A stretch of DNA of 64,000 bases from an uncultured Bacteroidales bacterium (GTDB lineage Bacteria > Bacteroidota > Bacteroidia > Bacteroidales > UBA932). How positions within the stretch are numbered: the stretch's first letter is position 1; each line of letters begins with the position of its first letter. This document shows, in pieces, positions 1 through 9,766 of this stretch. Location of the stretch: the NCBI GenBank assembly GCA_944322715.1, contig CALUPT010000007.1, positions 62,001-126,000 on the forward strand, in the 5' to 3' direction. The position numbers and the translations under genes were made by a program. A model generated the notes under the pieces. That model was given only the letters and a program-made list of their open reading frames with translations. It was not told the DNA's origin and ran no database searches.

Positions 1-2457
1 GATTCCATATCCTCCCTTGCGGTCGATGATGACAACAGGCTGTGGATAGGCACGGCAGGCTCCGGACTGTGCCGGTATGATTCTGCCACTGACAGTTTCA
101 TCAGCTATAGCTCCATGAAGTTCCGTTTCATCAAGCAGATATTTACGGATGGCGACAGGCTCTGGATATCCACGGGCAACGGCCTTTCCGCATTCTATCC
201 GGAAGATGGGGCGCTCAAGCACTATCCTTATCCGCGAGGCATGAGGGATGACAGGTTCAATGTCAATTCCTGTATAAAGTCATCCGGAGGCAATATAGTG
301 CTGGTGATGACAGACGGGCTCTGCATCTTCACCCCACCACGCAGCGTAGGGATGTCGGGAACGGTGTACCCTCCGATAATAAAGCAGCTTTCGATAAACG
401 GGGTTCCGATATCTCCTTCTGCCGTATCCGGAGAGGACTCGCCGTTGTCTCTCCCGATAGAGAAGACGGAGAAGATCTCGCTCCGCCAGAGCCGTAACCA
501 GATAGAGTTCCGCTTCGTCTCCCCGAATTATCTCGCCCCGGACAACTATTGCTACCGCTATATGCTGGAAGGTTTTGACAGACAATGGATTGAAACCGTC
601 AACGGAAATGCGTCGGCCCATTACAGCAACCTTCCTGCAGGCCACTACAGGCTCCGCATCCAGGTCTGCGATGACGATCTGTGGCAGGATCCCGTGGAAG
701 CAGGGTTGGATGTCACCATACGTCCTCCGCTTCTGCTTTCGGATGTGGCTTTGGTCATTTATGTCCTTGTCATATTCTTAGCCTCCATGGCCGGGGTATG
801 GCTGCTGAAAAGACAGTATGACAAGAGGACGCAGAGGAAGATAGCCATGCTGAGACGGAAAAACGAGAGGGATTTCTACGAGCAGAGGGTCGCTTTCTTC
901 ACGAGCATCGCCCATGAGATCAAGACTCCTCTGAGTCTTATCGCCGGCCCTGTGGAGGAGCTGATGAAGTCCGACCATCTGACAGAAGACGAGAGCCGGT
1001 ACCTGTCCCTCATAAGGCAGAACAGCCAGAGGCTTTCCACCCTTGTCAGACAACTGCTCGACTTCCGCAAGATAGACACGAGCAGTTACCGCCTGCATTA
1101 CGATGTCTGCAATATCGGGGAGCTTGTCAGCGGCCAGATCCGCCTTTTCAGCCAGTCGGCGTGGAAAAAGAGCGTCTCAGTCACCGAAGATATCCCGGCT
1201 GAAGGCCTTACCATTGTCACTGACAGGGAGGCCCTGACCAAGATAGTGAGCAACCTCCTGTCGAATGCCATGCGCTTTGCAGTGCACGAGGTGCATGTCA
1301 GGCTTGCAGCCGATGATGGAGGCGTATTGCTTGAGGTGCAGGATGACGGTCCCGGAATCCCGGAGGCCGAGAGGGAAAAGATCTTCCGGCCGTTCTATCA
1401 GGCGCAGAACAACAATACCGGAGCGGGTATCGGAATAGGGCTGAACCTGTGCAAGGTCCTCATTGACCTGCTCAAAGGCTCGATCAGGGCGGACAGCCGT
1501 CCGGATGGCAGACGCGGGGCGTTCTTCTCGGTCCATATTCCGGACTCGTCCGCAAGACTGGCCGCCATGGACAGCATTCTCCCTGAAGACGCCGCCAGAG
1601 CGGAAGCGGGTATGGATACGGCAGTGGAAGAGGAGCATGGCGGAAACGGGAAGGGAACCCATCAGTACAGCATAATGGTCGTGGATGATGAGGAGGAACT
1701 CCTCAATTTCCTGTGCGGGATATTGGGCAAGGAATATTCCGTCATCCGTGCTGCAGGCGGGGACCAGGCTCTCGAACTCCTGAAGCGGAATCTTCCGGAC
1801 CTTATAGTAAGCGACATCATGATGGCGGGGACTGACGGCATGGAACTGTGCAGGAGAATCCGCGACAACATGGAGACCAGTCACATCCCTGTCATTCTCC
1901 TCACGGCGCGGACAGGGGAGACATCGAGGATAGAGGGATTCGAGTGCGGAGCGGATGCCTATATCGAGAAGCCGTTCTCTCCGGACTATCTCAAGAAGCA
2001 GATTGCCAGCATTCTGCACAAGAGGGATGAAATCCGCAGACGCTACGACCGCAACAGCACGGACATCCGTATCCAGACCCACAACCGTCTCGATGAGGAG
2101 TTCATAGACAAATGCAGGGAGATAGTGCTCACCCATATCGGCGATCCCGACCTGTCGGTGGACTTTCTCGCACGCGAACTGGGAATGAGCCGGACGTCCA
2201 CGTTCAAGAAGCTCAAGACCATTTCCGGAATGACGCCGAACGACTTCATGAAGCATGTCCGGCTCAAGGAGGCGATGCGGCTGATGATAGAGGGGAAATA
2301 CGGCATTACCGAAATCGGATATATCACCGGTTTCAGTTCTTCATCATATTTCGCGAAGTGCTTCGCACAGGAGTTCAAGATCCTCCCTACGGAATTCGTC
2401 CGTCGTCTCGACGAAGGCACCCTCGACCGGGGGGGGGAATACCCCGCAGCGTTCTGA
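1..2457 (+). CDS. Hybrid two-component sensor histidine kinase/response regulator (HTCS), 5' end outside window
   Basis: The reading frame is open from base 1, so the N-terminus lies upstream; the first in-window ATG (115) is internal to the propeller region. In order, the visible 818 residues show part of a sensory beta-propeller (LWIGTAGSGL and LWISTGNGLSAF repeats), a Y_Y_Y domain, one membrane segment (near base 750-810), a HisKA domain whose phospho-acceptor His in SIAHEIKTPLS is encoded at 913-915, an HATPase domain (DDGPGIP and GAGIGIGLNL), a receiver with Asp in VSDIMMAGTDG at 1813-1815, and an AraC-type HTH at the end. This is the standard Bacteroidetes HTCS layout: a periplasmic sensor coupled to a DNA-binding output in one inner-membrane protein. 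Its position just upstream of the SusC/SusD operon suggests that it controls that operon. The ligand is unknown. Confidence 0.95.
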   Translation, partial: DSISSLAVDDDNRLWIGTAGSGLCRYDSATDSFISYSSMKFRFIKQIFTDGDRLWISTGNGLSAFYPEDGALKHYPYPRGMRDDRFNVNSCIKSSGGNIVLVMTDGLCIFTPPRSVGMSGTVYPPIIKQLSINGVPISPSAVSGEDSPLSLPIEKTEKISLRQSRNQIEFRFVSPNYLAPDNYCYRYMLEGFDRQWIETVNGNASAHYSNLPAGHYRLRIQVCDDDLWQDPVEAGLDVTIRPPLLLSDVALVIYVLVIFLASMAGVWLLKRQYDKRTQRKIAMLRRKNERDFYEQRVAFFTSIAHEIKTPLSLIAGPVEELMKSDHLTEDESRYLSLIRQNSQRLSTLVRQLLDFRKIDTSSYRLHYDVCNIGELVSGQIRLFSQSAWKKSVSVTEDIPAEGLTIVTDREALTKIVSNLLSNAMRFAVHEVHVRLAADDGGVLLEVQDDGPGIPEAEREKIFRPFYQAQNNNTGAGIGIGLNLCKVLIDLLKGSIRADSRPDGRRGAFFSVHIPDSSARLAAMDSILPEDAARAEAGMDTAVEEEHGGNGKGTHQYSIMVVDDEEELLNFLCGILGKEYSVIRAAGGDQALELLKRNLPDLIVSDIMMAGTDGMELCRRIRDNMETSHIPVILLTARTGETSRIEGFECGADAYIEKPFSPDYLKKQIASILHKRDEIRRRYDRNSTDIRIQTHNRLDEEFIDKCREIVLTHIGDPDLSVDFLARELGMSRTSTFKKLKTISGMTPNDFMKHVRLKEAMRLMIEGKYGITEIGYITGFSSSSYFAKCFAQEFKILPTEFVRRLDEGTLDRGGEYPAAF

Positions 2458-2462
2458 GAAAA

Positions 2463-2501
2463 ATGCGGATACCGCATCCGCTATGGGCTGATTTGCAGCC
2501 C
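2463..2501 (+). terminator. Two short hairpins after the HTCS stop codon
   Basis: ATGCGG/CCGCAT (2463-2468 with 2472-2477) and GGGCTG/CAGCCC (2485-2490 with 2496-2501) form two small stem-loops just after the stop codon. No strong T-run follows, so this is at best a weak terminator. Confidence 0.3.
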
Positions 2502-2560
2502 TGAAACGGATTTTGTCCTAAATATGGACGATTTTAGCCGTCCTCCGATGAATTCCCGTT

Positions 2561-2568
2561 TACATTTG
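2561..2568 (+). promoter_or_regulatory. Candidate Bacteroidetes -7 box (TACATTTG) for the SusC/SusD operon
   Basis: TACATTTG fits the TAnnTTTG -7 consensus of Bacteroidetes sigma-ABfr promoters and lies 74 bases before the BACON lipoprotein start. No good -33 TTG is found at the right distance, which would fit a promoter that depends on the neighbouring HTCS. Confidence 0.4.
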
Positions 2569-2635
2569 TAATGTCGGAAAAATGCAGAATCCGGCATTAC
2601 AATAGCCATTATTTTGCAATAACACACTAATAACA

Positions 2636-3826
2636 ATGTTTATGAAAAATCAATTATTGGTTTTGGGTCTGGCTGCAGGCGTCTTCTGTCTGTCAGGTTG
2701 CCGGAACGATGCGATCGAGGAGGTCGTGTCGTTCTCTGTCGGGGAACCTACGAGGACGGAATTTACCTTCCAGGCCGGGTTGGGCAGTATTTCGCTGCAG
2801 GCTTCCGGCAGTCTTGCCGTGACTGCCGAGTCCAGTGCGCCAGAATGGTGCCGGGTGGCAGTGTATGACAACAGTTCGGTGGTGTACAATGTGGATACCA
2901 ACCGTTCCGATGAGCCCCGCTCCGCTACCATCACAGTTTCGGCGGATGGTTTCCCATCAGAGACATTCGACATCAGCCAGGGACCGCTCGAGGGCCTTCT
3001 CGTGAACCCTACGGAGCTGACATTCTCGGATGAAGTGACCGAAATTTCCATCGAGGTCATAGCGGCATGCGACTATGAGGTTGTGTGGACGGAGAACGAG
3101 GATGAGGTCTTCACCGTCAAGAAAAGCGAGGATGGCAGTGTGCTGACATTCAATTCGCCTCTTCCGGGTATCTATTCCAAGAAAGGTCAGGTGAATCTCG
3201 TCCCGAAACTCGCCGAAGGCGTGACCCTGGATGGCGATGGTATAGTCGGCATTTCCCTCGACCTGCCGCGTATGGGCACATACAAGCTTCTGCTCGGGGA
3301 ATGGGAGCTCGTTTCGGACAAACGGGAAGAAGGTGTCTCTCCGACCAAGTTTACATTTGAAGAAAAAGTCTATGGCGAGAGTTATAATGTATATCTGGAG
3401 GGTATCGAGAAAGTGGAGGATGAATTCCCTATAACAATCACTCTGGAAGATGGCATGGCGCTTATCCGTGCCGGACAGCAGCTCGGTATCGCAGACAATT
3501 ACTATTATTCCGCACACTTCAATTATATCGGTACGAATGGGACAACCTATTTCGGACTTGATTTTAACTCTGATATATACTGGGCTGCGGAGCCTGAACT
3601 CGATGATGAAGCCAGGACTGTCACCCTCACCTTTGAAGACAAGGGGCAGGCTCATGGCAACAAGGTCGATATATGGAAGTTCTATGCCAGTGCGGGCGGA
3701 TATTGGGGATGGACCCGCTGCCTTTATGCTACTAAGGCGCCTTTGGTAATATCCAAGAGCTACCCGAATACCGACCCTGACGCCGGCGGAGATACAGGAT
3801 CCGATACGGGAGGAACCGATAATTAA
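2636..3826 (+). CDS. BACON-domain lipoprotein, first gene of the SusC/SusD operon
   Basis: The protein has a lipoprotein signal with lipobox LSGC (Cys about residue 22) and is probably surface- or periplasm-exposed. Residues about 35-115 resemble a BACON module (SAPEWCRV, then ATITVSADG and ISQ), a beta-sandwich common in Bacteroidetes surface lipoproteins. The rest (about 120-375) is beta-rich and I cannot assign it. The C-terminus is a Gly/Asp/Thr-rich tail. The start could be 2636 or the ATG at 2642, which gives a cleaner MKN-type signal peptide. It sits 24 bases before the SusC gene, in the place where extra substrate-binding lipoproteins are sometimes found. A ligand-binding role is inferred from position only. 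Confidence 0.75.
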   Translation: MFMKNQLLVLGLAAGVFCLSGCRNDAIEEVVSFSVGEPTRTEFTFQAGLGSISLQASGSLAVTAESSAPEWCRVAVYDNSSVVYNVDTNRSDEPRSATITVSADGFPSETFDISQGPLEGLLVNPTELTFSDEVTEISIEVIAACDYEVVWTENEDEVFTVKKSEDGSVLTFNSPLPGIYSKKGQVNLVPKLAEGVTLDGDGIVGISLDLPRMGTYKLLLGEWELVSDKREEGVSPTKFTFEEKVYGESYNVYLEGIEKVEDEFPITITLEDGMALIRAGQQLGIADNYYYSAHFNYIGTNGTTYFGLDFNSDIYWAAEPELDDEARTVTLTFEDKGQAHGNKVDIWKFYASAGGYWGWTRCLYATKAPLVISKSYPNTDPDAGGDTGSDTGGTDN

Positions 3827-3850
3827 TAACAGGCTAACTGACCAAAATAG

Positions 3851-6800
3851 ATGAAAAGATTTGTAATTTTCTTTCTGCTCTGTCTCTGGACAGCGGGCTA
3901 TGCGTATGCCCAGCAGACCAGGACCGTTACCGGTAAGGTCGTTGACGAGACCGGAGCGCCAATGGTGGGAGCGGTCATCCAGATAGTCGGCACGGACGAT
4001 GGTACCACTGTCGATATCGATGGTAACTACACCCTGAAGAATGTACCGGAAAATGCGGTGTTGAGAGCTTATTTCCTCGGCTATGTGCCGGTGGAGAAAA
4101 AGGCTGTCGCAGACCGTATAGACTTTGACCTGGTCCCTGACTCCGAGGAACTTGCCTCAGTCGTGGTGACAGGTATGCAGAGGCTCGACAGAAGGGTGTT
4201 CACCGGAGCGACGGACCAGCTCCAGGCAGAGGACATCAAACTGGATGGTGTGGGCGAGATTGCCCGAAGCCTTGAAGGCCGTTCGGCCGGAGTATCCGTC
4301 CAGAACGTATCCGGAACTTTCGGAGCGGCACCTAAGATCCGTATCCGCGGAGCATCCTCCATCTACGGCGACTCCAAGCCTATCTGGGTTGTCGATGGAG
4401 TGATCATGGAGGATGTGGTGGATGTGGATGCCAACTCCCTTTCATCCGGAGATGCCACGACCCTCATCAGTTCCGCCATCTCGGGACTCAACCCTGACGA
4501 TATAGAAAGCTTCCAGATATTGAAGGATGGTTCCGCCACCTCCATCTATGGAGCGAGGGCAATGGCGGGTGTGATTGTCGTGACGACCAAGAAGGGCCGT
4601 CCGGGAGTCACCCGCGTATCCTATACCGGAGAATATACAATGCGTCTGGTTCCGAGCTATTCGGAGTTCAACATCATGAACTCGCAGGAGCAGATGTCGG
4701 TCTATCAGGAAATGTATGACAAGGGCTGGCTCAACTATGCGGACAAGGTTATCGGTGGCGAGAGCGGTGTTTATGGCAAGATGTCACAGCTCATCAACAC
4801 CTACGACCCTGAGACCGGCTACGGAGTCATCAACACTGAGGCCGGACGCGCGGAATACCTGAAACAGGCCGAGATGCGCAACACGGACTGGTTCAGGGAA
4901 CTCTTCCGTCCGAGCGTGCAGCACAGCCATTCCGTGAGCATCACTTCCGGTTCCGAAAAGGGTTCTTACTACGCATCGCTCGGTGCGCTTGTGGATCCGG
5001 GCTGGACGGTACAGAGCAAGGTCAACCGTTATACCATGCTTCTGAACGCCACGCAGAACCTGCTCAAGGACAAGCTGACCCTCAACCTCATCGGCAACGC
5101 TTCATACCGTAAGCAGACGGCTCCGGGCTCCATGTCATCCCAGGTTGATGCAGTGTTCGGAACTGTGACCCGTGATTTCGACATCAACCCTTATTCGTAT
5201 GCGCTGCGGACTTCACGTACCCTTGACCCGAACGAGTTCTACACAAGGAACTATACCCCGTTCAACATCAAGGACGAGCTTTCCAAGAACTACATGGATC
5301 TGAATGTGTTCGACTCCAAGTTCCAGGCTGAGCTGAAATGGAACATCACTCCGAAGCTTGTCGTGTCCGCCCTCGGAGCGGTGAAATATTCCGCATCATC
5401 CACCGAGCATCACATCAAGGAGGGTTCCAACCAGGCCGAAGCCTACCGTTCGATGCCGAACTCCTCAGTCCAGGCCATGAACCCTTACCTTTATGACAAT
5501 CCGGATGTGATAGGGGAGAAATATTCCATCCTTCCTGAAGGAGGTATCTACCGCAGGAACGACTACAGGGCGACAAGCTGGGATTTCCGTGCGTCAGCTT
5601 CGTATAACGACACCTTCAAGGACAAGCATATCGTCAACGCATACGGAATGATGGAGATCAACGGTCTTGACCGCACCTCCACCTCATTCACAGGTTGGGG
5701 TATGCAGTACGAGATGGGAGAGACCCCGTATTATATCCTCGACATGTTCAAGAAGCAGCTTGAGGATGGGACACAGTACTACAGCATGTCCAATACCCGC
5801 GAGCGCAATGTCGCCTTTGCCGGTACTGCATCCTATACTTACGACTACCGCTATACCATCAACGGCACCATCCGTTACGAGGGTTCCAACCGTCTGGGAC
5901 GTTCCCGCAAGGCGCGCTGGCTTCCTACATGGAACATAGCCGGAAGGTGGTCCATCGACCAGGAGCCTTTCTTCGAGAAGGTATCCCCGACCATCTCCAC
6001 CCTCGGACTGCGTCTCTCGTACTCCCTTACCGCAGACCGCGGCCCGTCCTATGTGAGCAACTCTCTTGTGACCATCTATCCGACAAACCCGTGGAGAGGT
6101 GACACCGAATATACGGAGTCCGGACTTGCGGTCTCTTCTCCTGAGAACTCCGAGCTTACGTACGAGAAGAAGCATGAGTTCAATGTCGGACTCGACCTCG
6201 GGCTTTTCGGCAACAGAATCTCCATTTCGGCTGATGCCTATACCAGAAATAACTTCGACCTTATCGGAAACACCATCACAATGGGACTCGGAGGCGCAAT
6301 CAACAAGATGGGTAATGTGGCTGAAATGAAGTCTCACGGAGTCGAACTCTCCCTCCATACTGTCAATATCAAGAAGAAGGACTTCTCATGGGACAGCAAC
6401 CTTATCTTCGCATGGATGGACAATACCGTTACCAAGCTCAGGACAACGACACGTGTCATCGACTTCATCACAGGTACTGGCTATTCAGTGGAGGGCAAGC
6501 CTCGCGGCTCCATCTTCTCGGTGGATTATGTCGGACTCAATGAGATGGGTGTGCCTACATTCATCAACCCGTCTGACGGTAAGCTCACCACGACAGGTGT
6601 CGCATTCCAGGACATATCCACTCAGCACCTGATATATGAAGGCCCTGCCGACCCGACAATGACAGGAAGCTTCGGCAACATCTTCAAGTACAAGGGATTC
6701 ACACTGAATGTCTTCATTACCTATTCATTCGGCAACAAGGTGCGTCTCGACCCGGTATTCTCCAATGTGTATTCGGACCTGACCGCGACTCCGAGGGAAT

Positions 6801-7168
6801 TCGCAAACCGCTGGATAAATACAGGGGATGAGAAATATACTGATGTCCCTGTTATAGCCAGTTCCCGTTTCAACAACGAGACATCCAATCTGGCGATGGC
6901 ATACAGCGCATACAACTACTCCGATGTCAGGATTGCCAAGGGTGATTTCATCCGTATGAAGGAGATATCCCTGACATACGACTTCCCTAAGAGGATACTG
7001 GACAGGATCAAGCTCAATGCCCTGTCTCTGAAGTTCCAGGCTACCAACCCGTTCCTAATCTATTCGGACAAGCGTCTGCAGGGACAGGATCCTGAATTCT
7101 TCAACTCCGGAGGAGTTGCTACCCCAATGCCGAAACAGTTTACCCTTACACTCAGAATAGGTATCTAA
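3851..7168 (+). CDS. SusC/RagA family TonB-dependent outer-membrane transporter
   Basis: This 1105-residue protein has a signal peptide ending near residue 20 (GYAYAQQ). A carboxypeptidase-regulatory-like domain follows (about 24-105; VTGKVVDETGAPMVGAV). The plug (about 115-245) carries the SusC signature: IRGASSIYG, then PIWVVDGV, then LNPDDIESFQILKDGSA and TSIYGARAMAGVIVVTTKKG. A long beta-barrel ends in FTLTLRIGI. SusC proteins are outer-membrane channels powered by TonB that import substrates captured by the partner SusD lipoprotein. The SusD gene starts 4 bases after this stop. Because the locus lacks glycosidases and has two protease-like genes, the substrate is more likely peptide than glycan; this is inferred. 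Confidence 0.96.
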   Translation: MKRFVIFFLLCLWTAGYAYAQQTRTVTGKVVDETGAPMVGAVIQIVGTDDGTTVDIDGNYTLKNVPENAVLRAYFLGYVPVEKKAVADRIDFDLVPDSEELASVVVTGMQRLDRRVFTGATDQLQAEDIKLDGVGEIARSLEGRSAGVSVQNVSGTFGAAPKIRIRGASSIYGDSKPIWVVDGVIMEDVVDVDANSLSSGDATTLISSAISGLNPDDIESFQILKDGSATSIYGARAMAGVIVVTTKKGRPGVTRVSYTGEYTMRLVPSYSEFNIMNSQEQMSVYQEMYDKGWLNYADKVIGGESGVYGKMSQLINTYDPETGYGVINTEAGRAEYLKQAEMRNTDWFRELFRPSVQHSHSVSITSGSEKGSYYASLGALVDPGWTVQSKVNRYTMLLNATQNLLKDKLTLNLIGNASYRKQTAPGSMSSQVDAVFGTVTRDFDINPYSYALRTSRTLDPNEFYTRNYTPFNIKDELSKNYMDLNVFDSKFQAELKWNITPKLVVSALGAVKYSASSTEHHIKEGSNQAEAYRSMPNSSVQAMNPYLYDNPDVIGEKYSILPEGGIYRRNDYRATSWDFRASASYNDTFKDKHIVNAYGMMEINGLDRTSTSFTGWGMQYEMGETPYYILDMFKKQLEDGTQYYSMSNTRERNVAFAGTASYTYDYRYTINGTIRYEGSNRLGRSRKARWLPTWNIAGRWSIDQEPFFEKVSPTISTLGLRLSYSLTADRGPSYVSNSLVTIYPTNPWRGDTEYTESGLAVSSPENSELTYEKKHEFNVGLDLGLFGNRISISADAYTRNNFDLIGNTITMGLGGAINKMGNVAEMKSHGVELSLHTVNIKKKDFSWDSNLIFAWMDNTVTKLRTTTRVIDFITGTGYSVEGKPRGSIFSVDYVGLNEMGVPTFINPSDGKLTTTGVAFQDISTQHLIYEGPADPTMTGSFGNIFKYKGFTLNVFITYSFGNKVRLDPVFSNVYSDLTATPREFANRWINTGDEKYTDVPVIASSRFNNETSNLAMAYSAYNYSDVRIAKGDFIRMKEISLTYDFPKRILDRIKLNALSLKFQATNPFLIYSDKRLQGQDPEFFNSGGVATPMPKQFTLTLRIGI

Positions 7169-7172
7169 AGAT

Positions 7173-8837
7173 ATGAATACAAGAAATATAATAAGACTGA
7201 TATTTGCCGGCGCCGTCCTGTGCTCCCTTGCGGGCTGTTCCAAGTTCCTCGACGAACTGCCTGACAACCGTGCAGAACTGGACACATCGGAGAAGATATA
7301 CAAACTCCTTGTGTCTGCATATCCGGACAGGACATACGTGCGCATGTGCGAGACGTCATCCGACAATGTGGATGACCAGGGGGAGGACAATCCAAACTAT
7401 TCCCGCCTTGCCCTGCAGAACGCCTACTGGGACGACATGATTGATGCTGAGAACGAGAGTAACCAGAACACCTGGCAGCAGTACTACAATGCCATAGGCA
7501 ATGCCAACACCGCCCTTGAGGCGATAGAGAAACTCGGCACTCCGGAGGACCTGCTTCCGGCAAAAGGCGAGGCTCTGATCTGCCGTGCATACTGCCATTT
7601 CTGCCTTTCCATGCTCTACTGTCTCCCTTATCATCCCGAGAAGGCATCCGAGTATATGGGCATCCCTTACATGCTTGCTCCCGAGAAGACCCTCAATCCT
7701 CATTATGAGAGAGGTACTCTGGAGGATGTGTACCAGAAGATTGCAGCCGATATAGAGGAAGGGCTTCCTCTTATCGATGACAATGTATATTCTGTGCCGG
7801 AATACCATTTCAACCGGGATGCGGCCAATGCGTTTGCAGCAAGGTTCTATCTCAACTACATGAAATGGGACAAGGTCATCGAATGTGCCAATGCCGTTCT
7901 CGGCAGTGATCCGTCGATAGTCCTGAGGGACTGGACAGATGCGTCCAAGGCCGAATGGGGCAGACAGGCGTTCGACTATATCGACCCTGCGCACGAGTTC
8001 AACCTCATGCTTATCCCTCTCTTCTCCGCCAATGGCGGTGTCTACAATGCCTGGAGCAATTCCTGGGCAAGATTCACGCATACGTACCGCATCTCCAAAC
8101 AGGAGACCTATAGATCCCCGCGTCCTATGGGCGGGCCGTATGACCTGTATTCGTACAAGTCCCTTGACAGGATATTCAACTACCAGCCGTATATCAATGA
8201 CAATAACCAGAAGATATACATGCCTAAATGGCCGGACCAGTGGCAGACCATAGATCAGATTACCGGAGTGGGATACGGACGTTCCACCATGGTGGCATTC
8301 ACGACAAACGAGACCCTGCTCTGCCGCGCCGAGGCATATATCCATCTCAAGGACTATGATGCTGCGGTCAAGGATATGGATGCCTGGAGCTGCATGATGT
8401 ACAAGGTGGGACAGAACGGCATAGTGCACCTGACAAGGGAACGTATCAACGAAGTCTATGGCGACCCGTCTTCCGAGAACTATATCCCGGAATATACGCA
8501 GGAGCAGCCGACTTCCCGCAAGCCGATTCATCCTCACGGTTTCACCGTGGAGCCTGGGGAGCAGGAGAACATGATACAGTGCCTGCTGTACTGCCGCCGT
8601 ATAGAGACCATAGCAGATGGGCTCCGCTGGCAGGATGTGAAACGCTATGGAATCAATGTGGACCGATTCGACCTCATCAACTATGTGGATGAGGACACCG
8701 AAGGATACCGCGTGAAGGAGACCCTTGACTACAGGGATCTGCGCAGGGCCATCCAGCTGCCATACGATGTCATAGCGGCCGGACTTACTCCGAATCCGCG
8801 CAACGATGACCAGCCTGACCATCCTTTCCGCCAGTAA
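7173..8837 (+). CDS. SusD/RagB family outer-membrane lipoprotein
   Basis: The lipoprotein signal has lipobox LAGC (Cys22) followed by SKFLDELPDNRAELDT, the typical SusD N-terminus. Length (554 residues) and the TPR-like helical region (TWQQYYNAIGNANTALEAIEKL, read in part; LICRAYCHFCLSMLY; NRDAANAFAARFYLNYMKWDKVIECANAVL) match the family, as does the C-terminal block ETIADGLRWQDVKRYGI. SusD forms a lid over the SusC barrel and binds substrate at the cell surface. It lies 4 bases downstream of its SusC partner and 21 bases before the metallohydrolase gene. Confidence 0.95.
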   Translation: MNTRNIIRLIFAGAVLCSLAGCSKFLDELPDNRAELDTSEKIYKLLVSAYPDRTYVRMCETSSDNVDDQGEDNPNYSRLALQNAYWDDMIDAENESNQNTWQQYYNAIGNANTALEAIEKLGTPEDLLPAKGEALICRAYCHFCLSMLYCLPYHPEKASEYMGIPYMLAPEKTLNPHYERGTLEDVYQKIAADIEEGLPLIDDNVYSVPEYHFNRDAANAFAARFYLNYMKWDKVIECANAVLGSDPSIVLRDWTDASKAEWGRQAFDYIDPAHEFNLMLIPLFSANGGVYNAWSNSWARFTHTYRISKQETYRSPRPMGGPYDLYSYKSLDRIFNYQPYINDNNQKIYMPKWPDQWQTIDQITGVGYGRSTMVAFTTNETLLCRAEAYIHLKDYDAAVKDMDAWSCMMYKVGQNGIVHLTRERINEVYGDPSSENYIPEYTQEQPTSRKPIHPHGFTVEPGEQENMIQCLLYCRRIETIADGLRWQDVKRYGINVDRFDLINYVDEDTEGYRVKETLDYRDLRRAIQLPYDVIAAGLTPNPRNDDQPDHPFRQ

Positions 8838-8858
8838 TACAGAATAAAAGAAGCTATC

Positions 8859-9743
8859 ATGAAAAATACATTTAAATATCTTCTTGTGGCGTTGGCCGCA
8901 CTCATGCTGACTTCCTGCTTCAAGGATGAGCCGGACAGCAAGAGCATCTTTGACGGTCAGGAGGAAGAACTGAAGAGTGAGTTCGACCTCTGGCTCGAAC
9001 GCCATTATATCGAACCTTACAACATCAATTTCGAGTACAGGATGCCTGACCGTGAGACGCATTACAGCTATTGGGTGTCTCCTCCGCCTGTTGACAAGTG
9101 TATCCAGCTTGCCAAACTGATCAAGTATGTCGTCCTTGATGGACTGGCAGAGCTGATGGCAGATGAGGAAGACCCTCTCCTTCTGGCAAAGAGCTATTTC
9201 CCACGCCAGCTTTTCCTTGTGGGCAGTCATGAGATTTCGAGCACAGGAACAGTGGTGCTTGCATCTGCGGAAAACGGACTGCAGATAAATCTGCTCGGAG
9301 TCAATTTCTTCAACCATGAGGACGAGTCCAGCTGTGAGCAGTTTGTGGGTACCATAATCCATGAGTTCGCCCATATCCTTGATGGCAACATCGCCGTACC
9401 TATAGAGTATGACCTTGTGACCAAGGATGGATATATAGGAGACCAGTACACCACTGCTCCCGGAGATTATCTGCAGAAAGGCTTCCTGAGCAACTATGCT
9501 CGTTCATCCCCAGCCGAGGATATTGCAGTGATGGTGGCAGCCCTTGTCGGCAATGATGCCGACTGGTGGGACAGCACCCTGTCCCAGGCAGGTGAAGGCC
9601 GCGCCTTCCTTGAAAAGAAAAGGGACATCCTCATCTCATGGCTCCGCGATGAATTCAATATCGATGTCTATGAATGGCATGACATATACACCGGAAGGGT
9701 AGCCAGCATCAATCAGATTGACTGGGACAGCCTGGATGATTAG
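8859..9743 (+). CDS. Substrate import-associated zinc metallohydrolase lipoprotein
   Basis: The 294-residue lipoprotein has lipobox LTSC (Cys20) and a zinc-binding HEFAH motif at residues 168-172 (IIHEFAHILDG). A putative metallopeptidase lipoprotein of this size, next to SusC/SusD and ahead of a DUF4302 protein, matches the known family of import-associated HExxH lipoproteins (TIGR04549/Mx1-like). In the family, zinc-dependent hydrolysis of a surface substrate is predicted, but no reaction is well established. The third metal ligand is not obvious by eye. Same operon, 23 bases before the next gene. Confidence 0.85.
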   Translation: MKNTFKYLLVALAALMLTSCFKDEPDSKSIFDGQEEELKSEFDLWLERHYIEPYNINFEYRMPDRETHYSYWVSPPPVDKCIQLAKLIKYVVLDGLAELMADEEDPLLLAKSYFPRQLFLVGSHEISSTGTVVLASAENGLQINLLGVNFFNHEDESSCEQFVGTIIHEFAHILDGNIAVPIEYDLVTKDGYIGDQYTTAPGDYLQKGFLSNYARSSPAEDIAVMVAALVGNDADWWDSTLSQAGEGRAFLEKKRDILISWLRDEFNIDVYEWHDIYTGRVASINQIDWDSLDD

Positions 9744-9766
9744 CAATCTGTAATAAGGATAGAAAA

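Noticed and set aside
1177-2256. 359-residue minus-strand frame opposite the HTCS gene
   Set aside because: The plus strand encodes unmistakable kinase, receiver and HTH motifs here.
7356-9374. 672-residue open frame on the minus strand opposite the SusD gene
   Set aside because: It is a by-product of codon bias in the genuine SusD and metallohydrolase genes; it has no domain and no start context.
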